Translations under genes and position numbers: made by a program | Shown here: piece after piece, positions 33,704-43,361 of the stretch | Position numbering within the stretch: position 1 is the stretch's first letter | Layout: every line of letters starts with the position of its first letter | The notes under the pieces: model-generated | Seen by the model: the letters and a program-made list of their open reading frames with translations, nothing else | The model's database searches: none | What the model was told of the DNA's origin: nothing | Assembly: GCF_900167555.1 (NCBI RefSeq) | Contig: NZ_FUYF01000002.1 | Coordinates: 1-64,000 of the forward strand | Source: Gemmiger formicilis | GTDB taxonomy: Bacteria > Bacillota > Clostridia > Oscillospirales > Ruminococcaceae | Length of the DNA stretch: 64,000 nucleotides | Reading direction: 5' to 3'

Positions 33704-36247
33704 ATGAAATACGACTTTAAAACAGTTGAGGCCAAATGGCAGAAGGTCTGGGAGGACGAGGATACCTTCCATGCCGAGATCGACCATTCCAAGCCGAAAT
33801 TCTACGCGCTGGTCGAGTTCCCGTACCCGTCCGCCGCGGGCCTGCACGTCGGCCATCCGCGCAGCTACACCGCGCTGGACATCGTCGCGCGCAAAAAGCG
33901 TCAGTGCGGCTATAACGTCCTGTACCCCATGGGCTGGGACGCCTTCGGCCTGCCTACCGAGAACTACGCCCTGAAAAACCACATCAACCCCGAGATCGTC
34001 ACCGCCCAGAATGTGGCCCGCTTCAAGAGCCAGCTCAAGGCGCTGGGCCTGTCCTTTGACTGGGACCGCGAGATCAACACCACCGACCCCGAGTACTATA
34101 AGTGGACGCAGTGGATCTTCATCCAACTGTTCAAGAAAGGCCTTGCCTACAAGAAGGAGACCACCGTCAACTACTGCACCGGCTGCAAGGTCGTTCTGGC
34201 CAACGAGGAGGTCGTCAACGGCGTCTGTGAGCGCTGCGGCAGCCCCGTTGTCCAGAAGAACAAGAGCCAGTGGATGCTGAAGATCACGGCCTACGCAGAC
34301 CGCCTGATCAACGACCTGGACGACGTCGATTACATCGACCGCGTCAAGACCCAGCAGCGCAACTGGATCGGCCGCAGCCACGGCGCCGAGATCAACTTCG
34401 ACACCACCGCGGGCGACACCCTGACGGTCTACACCACCCGCGCGGACACGCTGTTCGGCGCGACCTACATGGTCATCAGCCCCGAGCACGCCTTCATCAA
34501 AAAGTGGGTCGACGCGGGCCTTATCCGGAACGCCGACGCCGTCGCCGCCTATCAGGAGGAGGCCGCCCGCAAGTCTGACTTCGAGCGCACCGAGCTGAAC
34601 AAGGAAAAGACCGGCGTTGTCGTCGAGGGCGTCAAGGGCATCAACCCCGTCAACGGCAAGGAGATCCCCATCTTTATCTCCGACTACGTCCTGGCAACCT
34701 ACGGCACCGGCGCCATCATGGCCGTGCCCGCCCACGACACCCGCGACTGGGAGTTTGCCAAAAAGTTCGGCCTGCCCATCATCGAGGTCGTCAAGGGCAA
34801 TACCCCCAGCGACCTCGACAAGGAGGCCTTCACCGACGTGGCCACCGGCACGCTCGTCAACTCCGACTTCCTGAACGGCCTGTCCGTTGAGGATGCCAAG
34901 AACAAGATGTACGCTTGGCTTGAGGAGAACGGCAAGGGCCACAAGCAGGTCAACTTCAAGCTGCGCGACTGGGTGTTCAGCCGCCAGCGCTACTGGGGCG
35001 AGCCGATCCCCATGGTGTACTGCGACAAGTGCGGCTGGGTGCCCCTGCCCGAGAGCGAGCTGCCCCTGCGCCTGCCCGAGATCAAGGACTTTGAGCCGGG
35101 CGAGAACGGCGAAAGCCCGCTGGCGCGCCATACCGAGTGGGTCAGCACGACCTGCCCCTGCTGCGGTGCCCCCGCCAAGCGCGAGACCGACACGATGCCC
35201 CAGTGGGCCGGTTCGAGCTGGTACTTCCTGCGCTACTGCGACCCGAAGAACCACGACGCCATCGCCAGCAAGGAGGCGCTCGAGTATTGGAGCCCCGTGG
35301 ACTGGTACAACGGCGGCATGGAGCACACCACCCTGCACCTGCTGTACAGCCGTTTCTGGCACAAGTTCCTGTATGACATCGGCGTTGTGCCCACCAAGGA
35401 GCCGTACCAGAAGCGTACCTCCCACGGCATGATCCTGGGCCTGAACCCCCATGCCTTTGAGAACCAGCCCGATGCCGAGCGCAAGCGCCTGCTGGCCGAG
35501 TACGGCGACGAGAAGGGCGCGCGCAAGGCCCTTGTCGAGAAGTACGGCGAGATGGCCGAGCACCCCATCGTCAAGATGTCCAAGTCCCTCGGCAACGTCG
35601 TCAACCCCGACGATGTGGTCAACGAGTACGGCGCCGACACGCTGCGCCTGTATGAGATGTTCATCGGCGACTTTGAGAAGGCCGCCCCGTGGAACACCTC
35701 CTCCATCAAGGGCTGCAAGCGCTTCCTCGATAAGATCTGGTCGATGAGCGAGAAGCTCGTTCCCGGCGAGGGCGTCCGCCCCGAGCTGGAGGCCGTTGCC
35801 AACCGCACCATCAAGAAGGTCGGTGAGGACATTGACGCGCTGAAGGCCAACACCGCCATTGCCCAGCTGATGATCTACGTCAACGCACTGAGCGATCAGG
35901 GGGGTGCGACCAAGGCAGAGTACGAGCTGCTGCTGCAGCTGCTGAACCCGTTTGCCCCCCACATGACCGAGGAGCTGTGGCAGCAGCTGGGCCACACCGA
36001 GCAGCTGGCCTACCACGCCTGGCCGACCTACGACGAGGCCAAGTGCGTCGAGCAGACGATTGAGATCGCCGTGCAGGTCAACGGCAAGGTCAAGGCCCGC
36101 ATCAAGGTGCCCGCCGCCATCGAGAACGCGGACGCCATCGCCGCCGCCAAGGCCGAGCCCGCCGTAGCCGAAGCGATTGCCGGTAAGACCATCGCCAAGG
36201 AGATCTACGTCAAGGGCAAGCTGGTCAATATCGCGGTCAAGGGCTAA
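33704..36247 (+). CDS. leuS: Leucine--tRNA ligase
   Basis: Class Ia synthetase with editing domain (847 residues). HIGH motif as [14 protein letters not shown] (residues about 42-55); KMSKS as [16 protein letters not shown]; connective editing domain with [18 protein letters not shown]; Cys pairs CTGCKVV...CERCG and CDKCG...CPCCG. C-terminal anticodon and tail domains end in [12 protein letters not shown]...[16 protein letters not shown] chose ATG 33704 after GGGGAGAAGAATC; an in-frame GTG at 33689 is upstream of that site. Confidence 0.98.
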   Translation: MKYDFKTVEAKWQKVWEDEDTFHAEIDHSKPKFYALVEFPYPSAAGLHVGHPRSYTALDIVARKKRQCGYNVLYPMGWDAFGLPTENYALKNHINPEIVTAQNVARFKSQLKALGLSFDWDREINTTDPEYYKWTQWIFIQLFKKGLAYKKETTVNYCTGCKVVLANEEVVNGVCERCGSPVVQKNKSQWMLKITAYADRLINDLDDVDYIDRVKTQQRNWIGRSHGAEINFDTTAGDTLTVYTTRADTLFGATYMVISPEHAFIKKWVDAGLIRNADAVAAYQEEAARKSDFERTELNKEKTGVVVEGVKGINPVNGKEIPIFISDYVLATYGTGAIMAVPAHDTRDWEFAKKFGLPIIEVVKGNTPSDLDKEAFTDVATGTLVNSDFLNGLSVEDAKNKMYAWLEENGKGHKQVNFKLRDWVFSRQRYWGEPIPMVYCDKCGWVPLPESELPLRLPEIKDFEPGENGESPLARHTEWVSTTCPCCGAPAKRETDTMPQWAGSSWYFLRYCDPKNHDAIASKEALEYWSPVDWYNGGMEHTTLHLLYSRFWHKFLYDIGVVPTKEPYQKRTSHGMILGLNPHAFENQPDAERKRLLAEYGDEKGARKALVEKYGEMAEHPIVKMSKSLGNVVNPDDVVNEYGADTLRLYEMFIGDFEKAAPWNTSSIKGCKRFLDKIWSMSEKLVPGEGVRPELEAVANRTIKKVGEDIDALKANTAIAQLMIYVNALSDQGGATKAEYELLLQLLNPFAPHMTEELWQQLGHTEQLAYHAWPTYDEAKCVEQTIEIAVQVNGKVKARIKVPAAIENADAIAAAKAEPAVAEAIAGKTIAKEIYVKGKLVNIAVKG

Positions 36248-36263
36248 AATTTCATAGCATTTT

Positions 36264-36291
36264 AAGGCAGAGCGAAGGCTCTGCCTTTTTT
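36264..36291 (+). terminator. Terminator after leuS
   Basis: GGCAGAGC (36266-36273) pairs with GCTCTGCC (36278-36285), 4-base loop GAAG, then six T. Confidence 0.9.
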
Positions 36292-36314
36292 GTGTTGCAG
36301 AAGCCATTCAGTCT

Positions 36315-36470
36315 GAGCGGCTTCCCTCTTGGGGGAAGCTGTCAGCGGCCCCGCCCGCTGACTGATGAGGGGGAACTTACCCACAGCAGTCCGTCTACGG
36401 GCGGCAATGGCACACCTGCCCCTCATCCGGCCCTGCGGGGCCACCTTCCCCCAAAGGGGAAGGCTTAGGG
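36315..36470. repeat. Family C inverted repeat element
   Basis: GCTTCCCTCTTGGGGGAAGC and CCGCTGACTGATGAGGGGG on the left; CCCCTCATCCGGCCCTGCGG and CCTTCCCCCAAAGGGGAAGG on the right. With the leuS terminator and the next promoter it accounts for the gap 36248-36554. Confidence 0.8.
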
Positions 36471-36488
36471 CTCCCACTACATCCGTTG

Positions 36489-36517
36489 TTTACAAACCGC
36501 CCAAACTACGCTATAAT
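36489..36517 (+). promoter_or_regulatory. Promoter of the glycosyltransferase cluster
   Basis: TTTACA at 36489-36494, 17-base spacer, TATAAT at 36512-36517. Leader of about 35 bases to ATG 36555. Confidence 0.7.
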
Positions 36518-36554
36518 AAAACCATCAAAAACTTTGACGAAAGCAGGTCCTACC

Positions 36555-37499
36555 ATGCTCATCAGTCTGATCGTACCCTGTTACAATGAAGAAGAAGCGA
36601 TGCCGCTTTTTTATAAAGAAGCCTCCCGCGTGGCGGCGGAGATGAAAGCCAGCCACGGCGCGGAGTTTGAGTTTATCTTTGTGGACGACGGCTCCCGCGA
36701 CGGCACGCTGCGCGTCGCGCGTGAGCTGCACGCGCAGGACCCCCGTGTGCGGTATGTCTCGTTCAGCCGCAACTTCGGCAAGGAGGCCGGTATCTACGCG
36801 GGTTTACAGGCCGCCAGGGGCGATTACGTCGCCACGATGGACGCCGATCTGCAGGACCCGCCCGCGCTGCTGCCGCAGATGCTGGACACGCTGCTGACCG
36901 GCGAGTACGACTGCGCCGCCACCCGCCGCACGACCCGCAAGGGCGAGCCGCCGTTGCGCAGCTGGTTTGCCCGCAAGTTCTACCAGATCATCAACAAGAT
37001 GTCTGATACGGAAATTGTCGACGGTGCGAGGGATTTCCGCCTGATGAGCCGCAAAATGACCGACGCGGTGCTCAGCATGGCCGAGTACAACCGCTTCAGC
37101 AAGGGCATTTTCAGCTGGGTCGGCTTCAAGACCAAGTGGTTCGACTATGAGAACATCGAGCGCGTCGCCGGTACGACCAAGTGGAATTTCTGGGGCCTGT
37201 TCAAGTACTCCATCGAGGGCATCGTCGGCTTCTCGACCACGCCGCTGCTGATCGCGGCGGGGGCGGGCGTGCTGTTCTGCATCCTCGCGTTCATCGGCAT
37301 CCTCTTTGTCGTCGTCCGCGCGCTGATGTTCGGCGACCCGACCTCCGGCTGGCCCAGCATGGTCTGCATCATTCTGCTGTGCAGCGGCGTCCAGCTGTTC
37401 TGCACCGGCATTGTGGGCGAGTACCTCGCCAAGACCTACCTGGAGGTCAAGCACCGCCCCATCTACATCGTCGCCGAGACCGAAGAGGACAAAAAATAA
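36555..37499 (+). CDS. GT2 glycosyltransferase, GtrB/DPM1-like
   Basis: 314 residues. GT-A domain at the N-terminus: SLIVPCYNEEEAMPLF, FEFIFVDDGSRDGTL, YVSFSRNFGKEAGIYAGLQAA, DYVATMDADLQDPP (metal-binding DxD), then DGARDFRLMSRKM; two C-terminal membrane helices (about 232-262 and 272-300). This is the form that transfers glucose or mannose from a nucleotide sugar to undecaprenyl phosphate. The next gene is a GtrII-type transferase, which would use that lipid-linked sugar outside. ATG 36555 follows AAAGCAGGTCCTACC. Confidence 0.93.
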   Translation: MLISLIVPCYNEEEAMPLFYKEASRVAAEMKASHGAEFEFIFVDDGSRDGTLRVARELHAQDPRVRYVSFSRNFGKEAGIYAGLQAARGDYVATMDADLQDPPALLPQMLDTLLTGEYDCAATRRTTRKGEPPLRSWFARKFYQIINKMSDTEIVDGARDFRLMSRKMTDAVLSMAEYNRFSKGIFSWVGFKTKWFDYENIERVAGTTKWNFWGLFKYSIEGIVGFSTTPLLIAAGAGVLFCILAFIGILFVVVRALMFGDPTSGWPSMVCIILLCSGVQLFCTGIVGEYLAKTYLEVKHRPIYIVAETEEDKK

Positions 37500-37502
37500 A
37501 CG

Positions 37503-39068
37503 ATGGACTGGCAGAAAAAAGTGAGTCTGTGGTGGGCGAAAAACTTCCGCCCGCTGGTCGTGGCGCTGCTGGTCGGTTGCGGCGTACATTACACGATTTA
37601 TGCTAACCAACTCGGCAATTTTGATGCCGTACACATCGGTGCACTGTACACTGCCGATGGCTGGCCCGAGCATCTGTATTGGGAGACACAGCAGGGGCGT
37701 TGGGCGCTGCGCCTGGTGGATATGCTGCGCGGCGGCATCAATCAGCCTGCGCTTTCGGCATTGCTGATGCTGTTCCTCTACGCATTGGCGGGAGTGCTGC
37801 TAACGGATTTGTTTGCTGTGCGCAGCCGTGTGGCAAAATATCTCATCCCGCTTACACTGGTCTGTGCGCCCTATGTAGCGGAAGTTGAAACCTACCACTA
37901 TTGCAGTGTATCCTATGCGCTGTCTTTCCTGCTAGCGGTGCTGGCCGTGCGATCCGCCGTCTGCGGCGTACGGTTTGTCTGGCTGATGGGTACGGTCTGC
38001 CTGGCGTTCGCGCTGGGAATGTATCAGGCCAATCTGGGCACAGCGGCGGGCTTGTGCGTCATGCTGCTGCTTCTGGCCGTTCTGCGCCGCCCCGGCGAAT
38101 GGCAGGCCACCGGCCTGACTGCCCTGCGCATGGTGTTGATGGGCGGCAGCGGTGCGGCGCTGTATATGCTGATTTTAAAATTGTTCCTGCGGCTGTACGA
38201 TGTGGGCCTATCCGGCATCAACGGTATCAACACCGTGGGAATGGAGACACTGCGCAATCTGCCGTTAGGCCTGAAAAACGCCTACTTTGATTTTTACGCC
38301 TACTTCTTCACCCACGGCATTGCCCAAAACCACTATGGGCAGATCGCGGGCTACCTGCTGCTGTTTGTGCTGGCGGCGCTGGCCGGGCTGCGGTGGCTCG
38401 TCGTGCTGCACGACCGCAAGGCCGCCGCTGTGGCGGTGGTACTGGTGGCCCTGCTGCCCGCCGCAGCCAATGTGACCGACGTTATCAACACCGGGGCCAC
38501 TGTGGCGCTGCGGATGGCGGGCTCGCTGGCCATCGTGGTGCCGTTTGCCATCGCCGTGATCGACGCGGCTCCCGCACTGACGGAACGGGCGTTCTCCTGG
38601 GGAATGGCGCTCTGCACGGCGTTTTGCGCGGTGCTGCTGCGCGGGTTTGCCGTGCAGGTCAACAACGACGCGGCGGTCATGCTGAAACAAAAGACCACAG
38701 TTGTGAACCTCGCCAACCGCCTGTGTACCCGGCTGGAAGAAAACGCCGACTACCAGAACGGCGCCGAGGTCGTGATCCTGGGTGAGCCGAAGCGCGGCGC
38801 GTACCCGGAGGAATCCCCGCTCAAGCCTATGGCCGGGGAACTGGCGCAGTTCGGCCCGCTCTCCTTCGACCCGACGTTCAACGCCCACGGCTGGTATGTG
38901 CTGGTGTGGGACAAGCTGGGCGTCCAGCTCAACGAATGCGCGGACGAGACTGTCCGCACCATCAGCAATTCCGATGCGTTCAAGGCCATGCCCAACTACC
39001 CGGCAGATGGCTGTATCCAGACCATCGACGGCGTTGTAACGCTGAAGGTGGCAGATTTTCCGTTTTGA
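37503..39068 (+). CDS. GtrII-type membrane glucosyltransferase (predicted)
   Basis: 521-residue polytopic membrane protein with about ten helices in residues 15-380 and a C-terminal extracytoplasmic domain (about 385-521). Similar in layout to the GtrII/glucosyltransferase II family: an N-terminal periplasmic-type loop with FDAVHIGALYTADGWPEHLYWETQQGRW (charged residues likely catalytic) and conserved short loops such as VAEVETYHYCSVSYALS. It starts 3 bases after the GtrB-like gene. Inferred role: adding a lipid-carried sugar to a wall polymer. Codon use is slightly less GC-biased near the start. Confidence 0.75.
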   Translation: MDWQKKVSLWWAKNFRPLVVALLVGCGVHYTIYANQLGNFDAVHIGALYTADGWPEHLYWETQQGRWALRLVDMLRGGINQPALSALLMLFLYALAGVLLTDLFAVRSRVAKYLIPLTLVCAPYVAEVETYHYCSVSYALSFLLAVLAVRSAVCGVRFVWLMGTVCLAFALGMYQANLGTAAGLCVMLLLLAVLRRPGEWQATGLTALRMVLMGGSGAALYMLILKLFLRLYDVGLSGINGINTVGMETLRNLPLGLKNAYFDFYAYFFTHGIAQNHYGQIAGYLLLFVLAALAGLRWLVVLHDRKAAAVAVVLVALLPAAANVTDVINTGATVALRMAGSLAIVVPFAIAVIDAAPALTERAFSWGMALCTAFCAVLLRGFAVQVNNDAAVMLKQKTTVVNLANRLCTRLEENADYQNGAEVVILGEPKRGAYPEESPLKPMAGELAQFGPLSFDPTFNAHGWYVLVWDKLGVQLNECADETVRTISNSDAFKAMPNYPADGCIQTIDGVVTLKVADFPF

Positions 39069-39077
39069 GAGCTGATA

Positions 39078-40403
39078 ATGATGCGTGATATGACCAAGGG
39101 TGCCCCGCTGGGGCACCTCTTTCTGTATGCGGTGCCGCTGCTGCTGGGGAACTGGCTGCAGCTGGCGTACAATGCGGTGGATTCCATCATCGCAGGGCGG
39201 TTCATCGGGCGGGACGCGCTGGCCGCCGAGGGCGTGGCCGGGCCGGTCATGAATCTGGTGATTTTGGCCATCAGCGGCCTGTGCATCGGCGCGGGCGTAC
39301 TGATGAGTGAGGCGTTCGGCGCAAAGCGGACCGCCCGCCTAAAAGAGACGTTGGCAACGACGCTGCTGTTCGGCGCGGCGCTCTGCTGTGCCGCCGCGGC
39401 GCTGGGCTGTGCGCTGACGCCGTGGATCCTGCGCGCGCTGGCCGTGCCGGACTCGATTTTTAGCATCACCGGCATCTACCTGCGCATCGCGTTCCTGGGC
39501 GCGCCGTTCACGTTTTTCTATAACGCGCTGGCGGCGGGCCTGAAAAGTGTCGGCGACAGCAAAACGCCGCTGAAATTCCTGGCGTTCTCCGCCGTGCTCA
39601 ACGCGGTGCTGGATCTCATTTTAATTGGCGGGCTGGGCTTCGGCATTGTGTGCAGCGCCGTGACCACTGTCGTGGCCGAGGCTGCCAGCGCGCTGCTGGC
39701 CGCCGTCTACCTGGCACGCCGCGTGCCGGAGCTCTGCCCCGGGCAGGGGCAGTGGCGCATCCGCCGCGACCTGCTGGGGCCGATTTTGCGCTACGGCGCG
39801 GTGACGGCGGTGCAGCAGGCCGTGCAGCCGATCTGCAAGGTGCTCATTCAGGGGCAGGTCAACGCGCTGGGGGTCGGGGCTATCGCGGCGTTCAACGCGG
39901 TCACGCGGGTGGACGATTTTGCCTTCACGCCGGAGCAGAGCATTGCCACGGCCATTACGACCTACATTGCCCAGAACCGCGGCGCCGGGCAGACCGCCCG
40001 CATCCGCCGCGGCTTTGCGGTGGGCCTGCGGCTGGAGCTGGGCTATTGGCTGCTGATGGGCAGCCTGACGCTGCTGCTGCGCCGGGGCATCCTGTCCCTG
40101 TTTGTGGCAGGGGAGGGAGCCGCCGACGTCATTGCACTGGGCAGCACGTATCTGGGCTGGATGGCGGTGTTCTACGCCCTGCCCGCGCTGACGAACGGTT
40201 TCCAGGGCTTTTACCGCGGCATGGGCAAGATGACGACGACGCTGATCGGCACCTGCTTACAGGCGGGGCTGCGTGCTGCCGCTGCTGCGGTGCTGGCCCC
40301 GCGGGTGGGCCTGCCCGGCATCGCCTTTGCCTGTGCCTTCGGCTGGTGCGTCATGCTGGCGTTTGAGGTGCCGTATTATTTTTGGACGTGCAGGGAGTTA
40401 TAA
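39078..40403 (+). CDS. MATE family efflux transporter
   Basis: 441 residues, twelve predicted membrane helices, two MATE halves. N-terminal signature LFLYAVPLLLGNWLQLAYNAVDSIIAGRFIG, then GVLMSEAFGAKR, NALAAGLKSVGDSKTPLKF; second half TAVQQAVQPICKVLIQGQVNALG and GFYRGMGKMTTTLIGT. It follows the GtrII gene by 9 bases, so it is probably co-transcribed. Substrate unknown: cationic drug, or a metabolite linked to the envelope cluster. Confidence 0.93.
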   Translation: MMRDMTKGAPLGHLFLYAVPLLLGNWLQLAYNAVDSIIAGRFIGRDALAAEGVAGPVMNLVILAISGLCIGAGVLMSEAFGAKRTARLKETLATTLLFGAALCCAAAALGCALTPWILRALAVPDSIFSITGIYLRIAFLGAPFTFFYNALAAGLKSVGDSKTPLKFLAFSAVLNAVLDLILIGGLGFGIVCSAVTTVVAEAASALLAAVYLARRVPELCPGQGQWRIRRDLLGPILRYGAVTAVQQAVQPICKVLIQGQVNALGVGAIAAFNAVTRVDDFAFTPEQSIATAITTYIAQNRGAGQTARIRRGFAVGLRLELGYWLLMGSLTLLLRRGILSLFVAGEGAADVIALGSTYLGWMAVFYALPALTNGFQGFYRGMGKMTTTLIGTCLQAGLRAAAAAVLAPRVGLPGIAFACAFGWCVMLAFEVPYYFWTCREL

Positions 40404-40405
40404 GG

Positions 40406-40424
40406 CTTCCTCCGAGGGGGAAGG
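40406..40424. repeat. Family C remnant
   Basis: GCTTCCTCCGAGGGGGAAGGC only; the rest of the element is absent. Confidence 0.5.
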
Positions 40425-40431
40425 CAAAGAA

Positions 40432-40462
40432 CGGCGGTCAGGGAGCTGGCCGCCGCTTTTTT
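40432..40462 (+). terminator. Terminator after the MATE gene
   Basis: 9-bp stem 40432-40440/40447-40455 (CGGCGGTCA with TGGCCGCCG, one G-T pair), loop GGGAGC, then CTTTTTTATT. Confidence 0.85.
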
Positions 40463-40498
40463 ATTCTGTAAAATTTCCCCAATATCTCGCGTTTCCGA

Positions 40499-40527
40499 TT
40501 GTAATTTCTTCGACAAAATGCTACACT
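40499..40527 (+). promoter_or_regulatory. Promoter of the GH25 fusion gene
   Basis: TTGTAA at 40499-40504, 17-base spacer, TACACT at 40522-40527. About 45 bases of leader before GTG 40577. Confidence 0.5.
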
Positions 40528-40576
40528 AATACTATCTATCCACAGCATAAAATCTGCCCAAGAGAGGTAACGCACC

Positions 40577-43348
40577 GTGCCAGAAGAACGCAAAGTCTAC
40601 CGCCGCCCTGCCCGGACGGCTGCGCCCGCCCCGCAGGCCGGGCAAACGGCCCCGCGCCCCGACGCGCCCCCGCCGCCGAAGAAAAAGAAACGTCCCGGCG
40701 CCAAACGCCGCCGCAGCCGCCTTGTGCTGGGGCTGTGTTTGCTCTGCCTGCTGGTCGTGGTCATTGTGTCGGTGGTGCTGGTGCGCTGCTCGGCAGAGGA
40801 GAAAGGCCCCGCCGAGGCGGACTTCGGCACGCCCGCCGCGGCCTGGCAGAAGAACGATCTGGGCTACTACTTCAACACAAGCGGCCGGGCCATGCCCGCC
40901 GCGGTGCTCAAAGGCATGGACGTATCCAAGTTCCAGGGCGAGATCGACTGGGAAAAGGCCAAGGCTGCCGGCATCGACTTTGCCATCATCCGCTGCGGCT
41001 TCGGCGGCGAGTGGGACGGCCAGGAGGAAAACTGGGCGCAGGATGACCCCCAGTGGCGGCGCAACGCCGACGAATGCACCCGGCTGGGCATCCCGTTCGG
41101 CGCGTACCTTTATTCCTACGCCACGACGGTGGAGGAGGCCCGCAGCGAGGCCGACCACGTCGCGCGGCTGCTGGGCCTGACCGCCCCGCCGCAGGAGGGG
41201 CTGGACGACTACACCGCCGCGCCCTACCGGCTGAGCTACCCGGTCTACTACGACCTCGAGGATAAGTACATCAGCGGCGTTTTCCCCTCCGAGATGGCCG
41301 AGATCACGCAGGCGTTCTTTGACCGCCTGACCGAGTACGGCTACATCGGTGCGCAGGGGCTGTATGCCTCCCGCAACTGGGTACGCGCCCGCATGACGGA
41401 TCCAGCCTTTGACAAATGGCGCGACAACCTCTGGATCGCGCGGTTCTCCGACGATTTGGACTACGCGGGCACCTACGATATGTGGCAGTGCACCTTCAGC
41501 GCCCCGGGCGCGGACTACGGCGTCCAGAGCGAGACGGTGGATCTGGATTTTGTCATGAAACCGTTTAAATTTACCGGTGTGTCCGCCTGCAACGGCAAGA
41601 CCGCCGCGCCGGTGCTCCTGAACGATACCTACACCGACGAGCTGCACATGGACGGCAAGGACGCCTACGCCACGCTGGCAACGAACGAGCCGGGCGAGAA
41701 GGACGGCGGACGCAGGGTCTACTGGACGACGAGCGACAAGACCGTGGCCACCGTGGACAAAAACGGCACGGTCCGCGCCCGCACCGACAGCGGGGAATGC
41801 ACGATCACGGCCACGCTGGCCGATGGCACCGAGCGCCTGACCTGCCGCGTGCGGGTCGGGGACATCACGGTCCCGATCTTTGCCACGGCGGGCCTGCGCG
41901 GGGACCGCGCCACGCTGGCGGACGCCGCCGCGCTCAAGGGCGCGACCCCGGATTCCATCCTGCTGGACGCGGGCGACAGCCTGCACGGCACCGAGAGCGC
42001 CAGCCTGACCGGCGGCATGGATATGCTGTCGGCGTTCTCGGCGGCGGGGTACGACCTGCACGCCATGGCGCTGACCGACTTTGCCTACGGCACGACCCGC
42101 CTGGTCAGCGATGCCAACATGGGCAGCGGCCCGTCGCTGGCGTCCAATCTGCTGAACAACGAGGGCACCGCTGTGTTCTATCGCTCCACAAGCTGGAGCC
42201 GCAACCGCGTGACCAATGGCCGCTACACCGTCGTGGAGCGCGCGGGGTATAAAATCGGCTTCTTTGTGTTGAACGACCCGGCGCAGGCCGCGGTCATCTC
42301 GGCGTCCAACGGGGAGTTCATCACGGCCCGCGACTGGACCGACACCGCCGCCGAGCAGATCACCGCCCTGCAGAACGCCGGGTGCGATGCCATCCTTGCG
42401 ATTGTCTCCACCGCCCCGGCGGGCGACTGGCAGAAGGCCCTGCTGAGCCAGGGTGTGACGGCCATTATTGACGGCACAACGGCGGAAAACGGCACGAACG
42501 TGCTGGGCGCGGATCTGGGTCTGACCGGTGTGGCACAGCTGGACCTGGTCTTTACCCAGGGCGGTGGCTGCCGCGTCGAGCTCCGGCAGCCTGTGGCGGC
42601 TGCCGAGATGGAGAGCCGCCGCGCCACCTGGCTGGCGATGAGCACTGCCGACGCCGCGCAGGCCGACACCGCTGCCGATGCCGCCGACCCCGGCAAGGAC
42701 ACCGAGGCCGTGGGCGGCAGTGACACCACCGCCCCCACCGAGACGGCAGACGAGGCCCAGCAGGCCGGTGCGGACGCCTATACCAGCGCCGCGGCGGAGA
42801 TCGCCACGCTGGACGCCGACGACCAGAGCATCCTCTACACGCCGCTGTTCACCTACGCGGCCAACCCCGACGCCAACAAAACCATCAGCTTCGGCAACTA
42901 TCTGGCGGCGCTCTACGCCGAGATCGTCACAAATGACACGGCCACGGGGCTGCCGGAGGGGGCGTCCGTCGAGGCTTTCGCGGGCGGTGTGACCGAGCCG
43001 GAATACGGCGAGATCACCCGCGGGGATTTGATGGCCGCCCTGCCCGCGACAGCGCGCATTCAGCTGGTCAGCACCACCGCAGAAGCCGCCCGGGCGCTGG
43101 CCGACGGCGGCACGGTCAGCCGCGTCTACCAGAACAGTCTGACCGAGTACGCCCCCGAGGGGGATGTAGTCTACATCGTCACCGACACGGCGACTCTGGC
43201 CGGTCTGGGTGCGGAGTACACGGTCCTGCGCGATTACGGCGATGTCTTTTGGAGTGTTCGGATGAACATCAACGACCTGACCGCTAACTTTACCACAGAG
43301 TTTGTGCTGCCGGAGGCCCCGCAGTACGGGGTCGGGAGACGCGGCTAA
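40577..43348 (+). CDS. Membrane-anchored GH25 lysozyme fused to a degenerate 5'-nucleotidase
   Basis: 923 residues, GTG start after AGAGAGGTAAC. Order: Pro/Lys/Arg-rich cytoplasmic tail (1-48); one membrane segment (49-69); GH25 muramidase (about 111-330) with GMDVSKFQGEIDW (Asp115) and the catalytic PVYYDLED (Asp226, Glu228); an Ig-like Big_2-type domain (about 345-428, WTTSDKTVATVDKNGTV); a calcineurin-like phosphoesterase/5'-nucleotidase domain (about 430-640); a Thr/Asp/Ala-rich linker; and a 5'-nucleotidase C-terminal-like domain (about 770-920). In the phosphoesterase part LLDAGDSLHGT is kept, but the DxH metal motif (FATAGLRGD here), the GNHE motif (ALTDFAYG here) and GGHSH (DGTTAENG here) are lost, as is the NGGGIR-type motif (AGGVTE). 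So the lysozyme should be active outside the cell, while the nucleotidase part is probably a binding or structural pseudoenzyme. Confidence 0.85.
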   Translation: MPEERKVYRRPARTAAPAPQAGQTAPRPDAPPPPKKKKRPGAKRRRSRLVLGLCLLCLLVVVIVSVVLVRCSAEEKGPAEADFGTPAAAWQKNDLGYYFNTSGRAMPAAVLKGMDVSKFQGEIDWEKAKAAGIDFAIIRCGFGGEWDGQEENWAQDDPQWRRNADECTRLGIPFGAYLYSYATTVEEARSEADHVARLLGLTAPPQEGLDDYTAAPYRLSYPVYYDLEDKYISGVFPSEMAEITQAFFDRLTEYGYIGAQGLYASRNWVRARMTDPAFDKWRDNLWIARFSDDLDYAGTYDMWQCTFSAPGADYGVQSETVDLDFVMKPFKFTGVSACNGKTAAPVLLNDTYTDELHMDGKDAYATLATNEPGEKDGGRRVYWTTSDKTVATVDKNGTVRARTDSGECTITATLADGTERLTCRVRVGDITVPIFATAGLRGDRATLADAAALKGATPDSILLDAGDSLHGTESASLTGGMDMLSAFSAAGYDLHAMALTDFAYGTTRLVSDANMGSGPSLASNLLNNEGTAVFYRSTSWSRNRVTNGRYTVVERAGYKIGFFVLNDPAQAAVISASNGEFITARDWTDTAAEQITALQNAGCDAILAIVSTAPAGDWQKALLSQGVTAIIDGTTAENGTNVLGADLGLTGVAQLDLVFTQGGGCRVELRQPVAAAEMESRRATWLAMSTADAAQADTAADAADPGKDTEAVGGSDTTAPTETADEAQQAGADAYTSAAAEIATLDADDQSILYTPLFTYAANPDANKTISFGNYLAALYAEIVTNDTATGLPEGASVEAFAGGVTEPEYGEITRGDLMAALPATARIQLVSTTAEAARALADGGTVSRVYQNSLTEYAPEGDVVYIVTDTATLAGLGAEYTVLRDYGDVFWSVRMNINDLTANFTTEFVLPEAPQYGVGRRG

Positions 43349-43361
43349 AGGATTAACGGCA

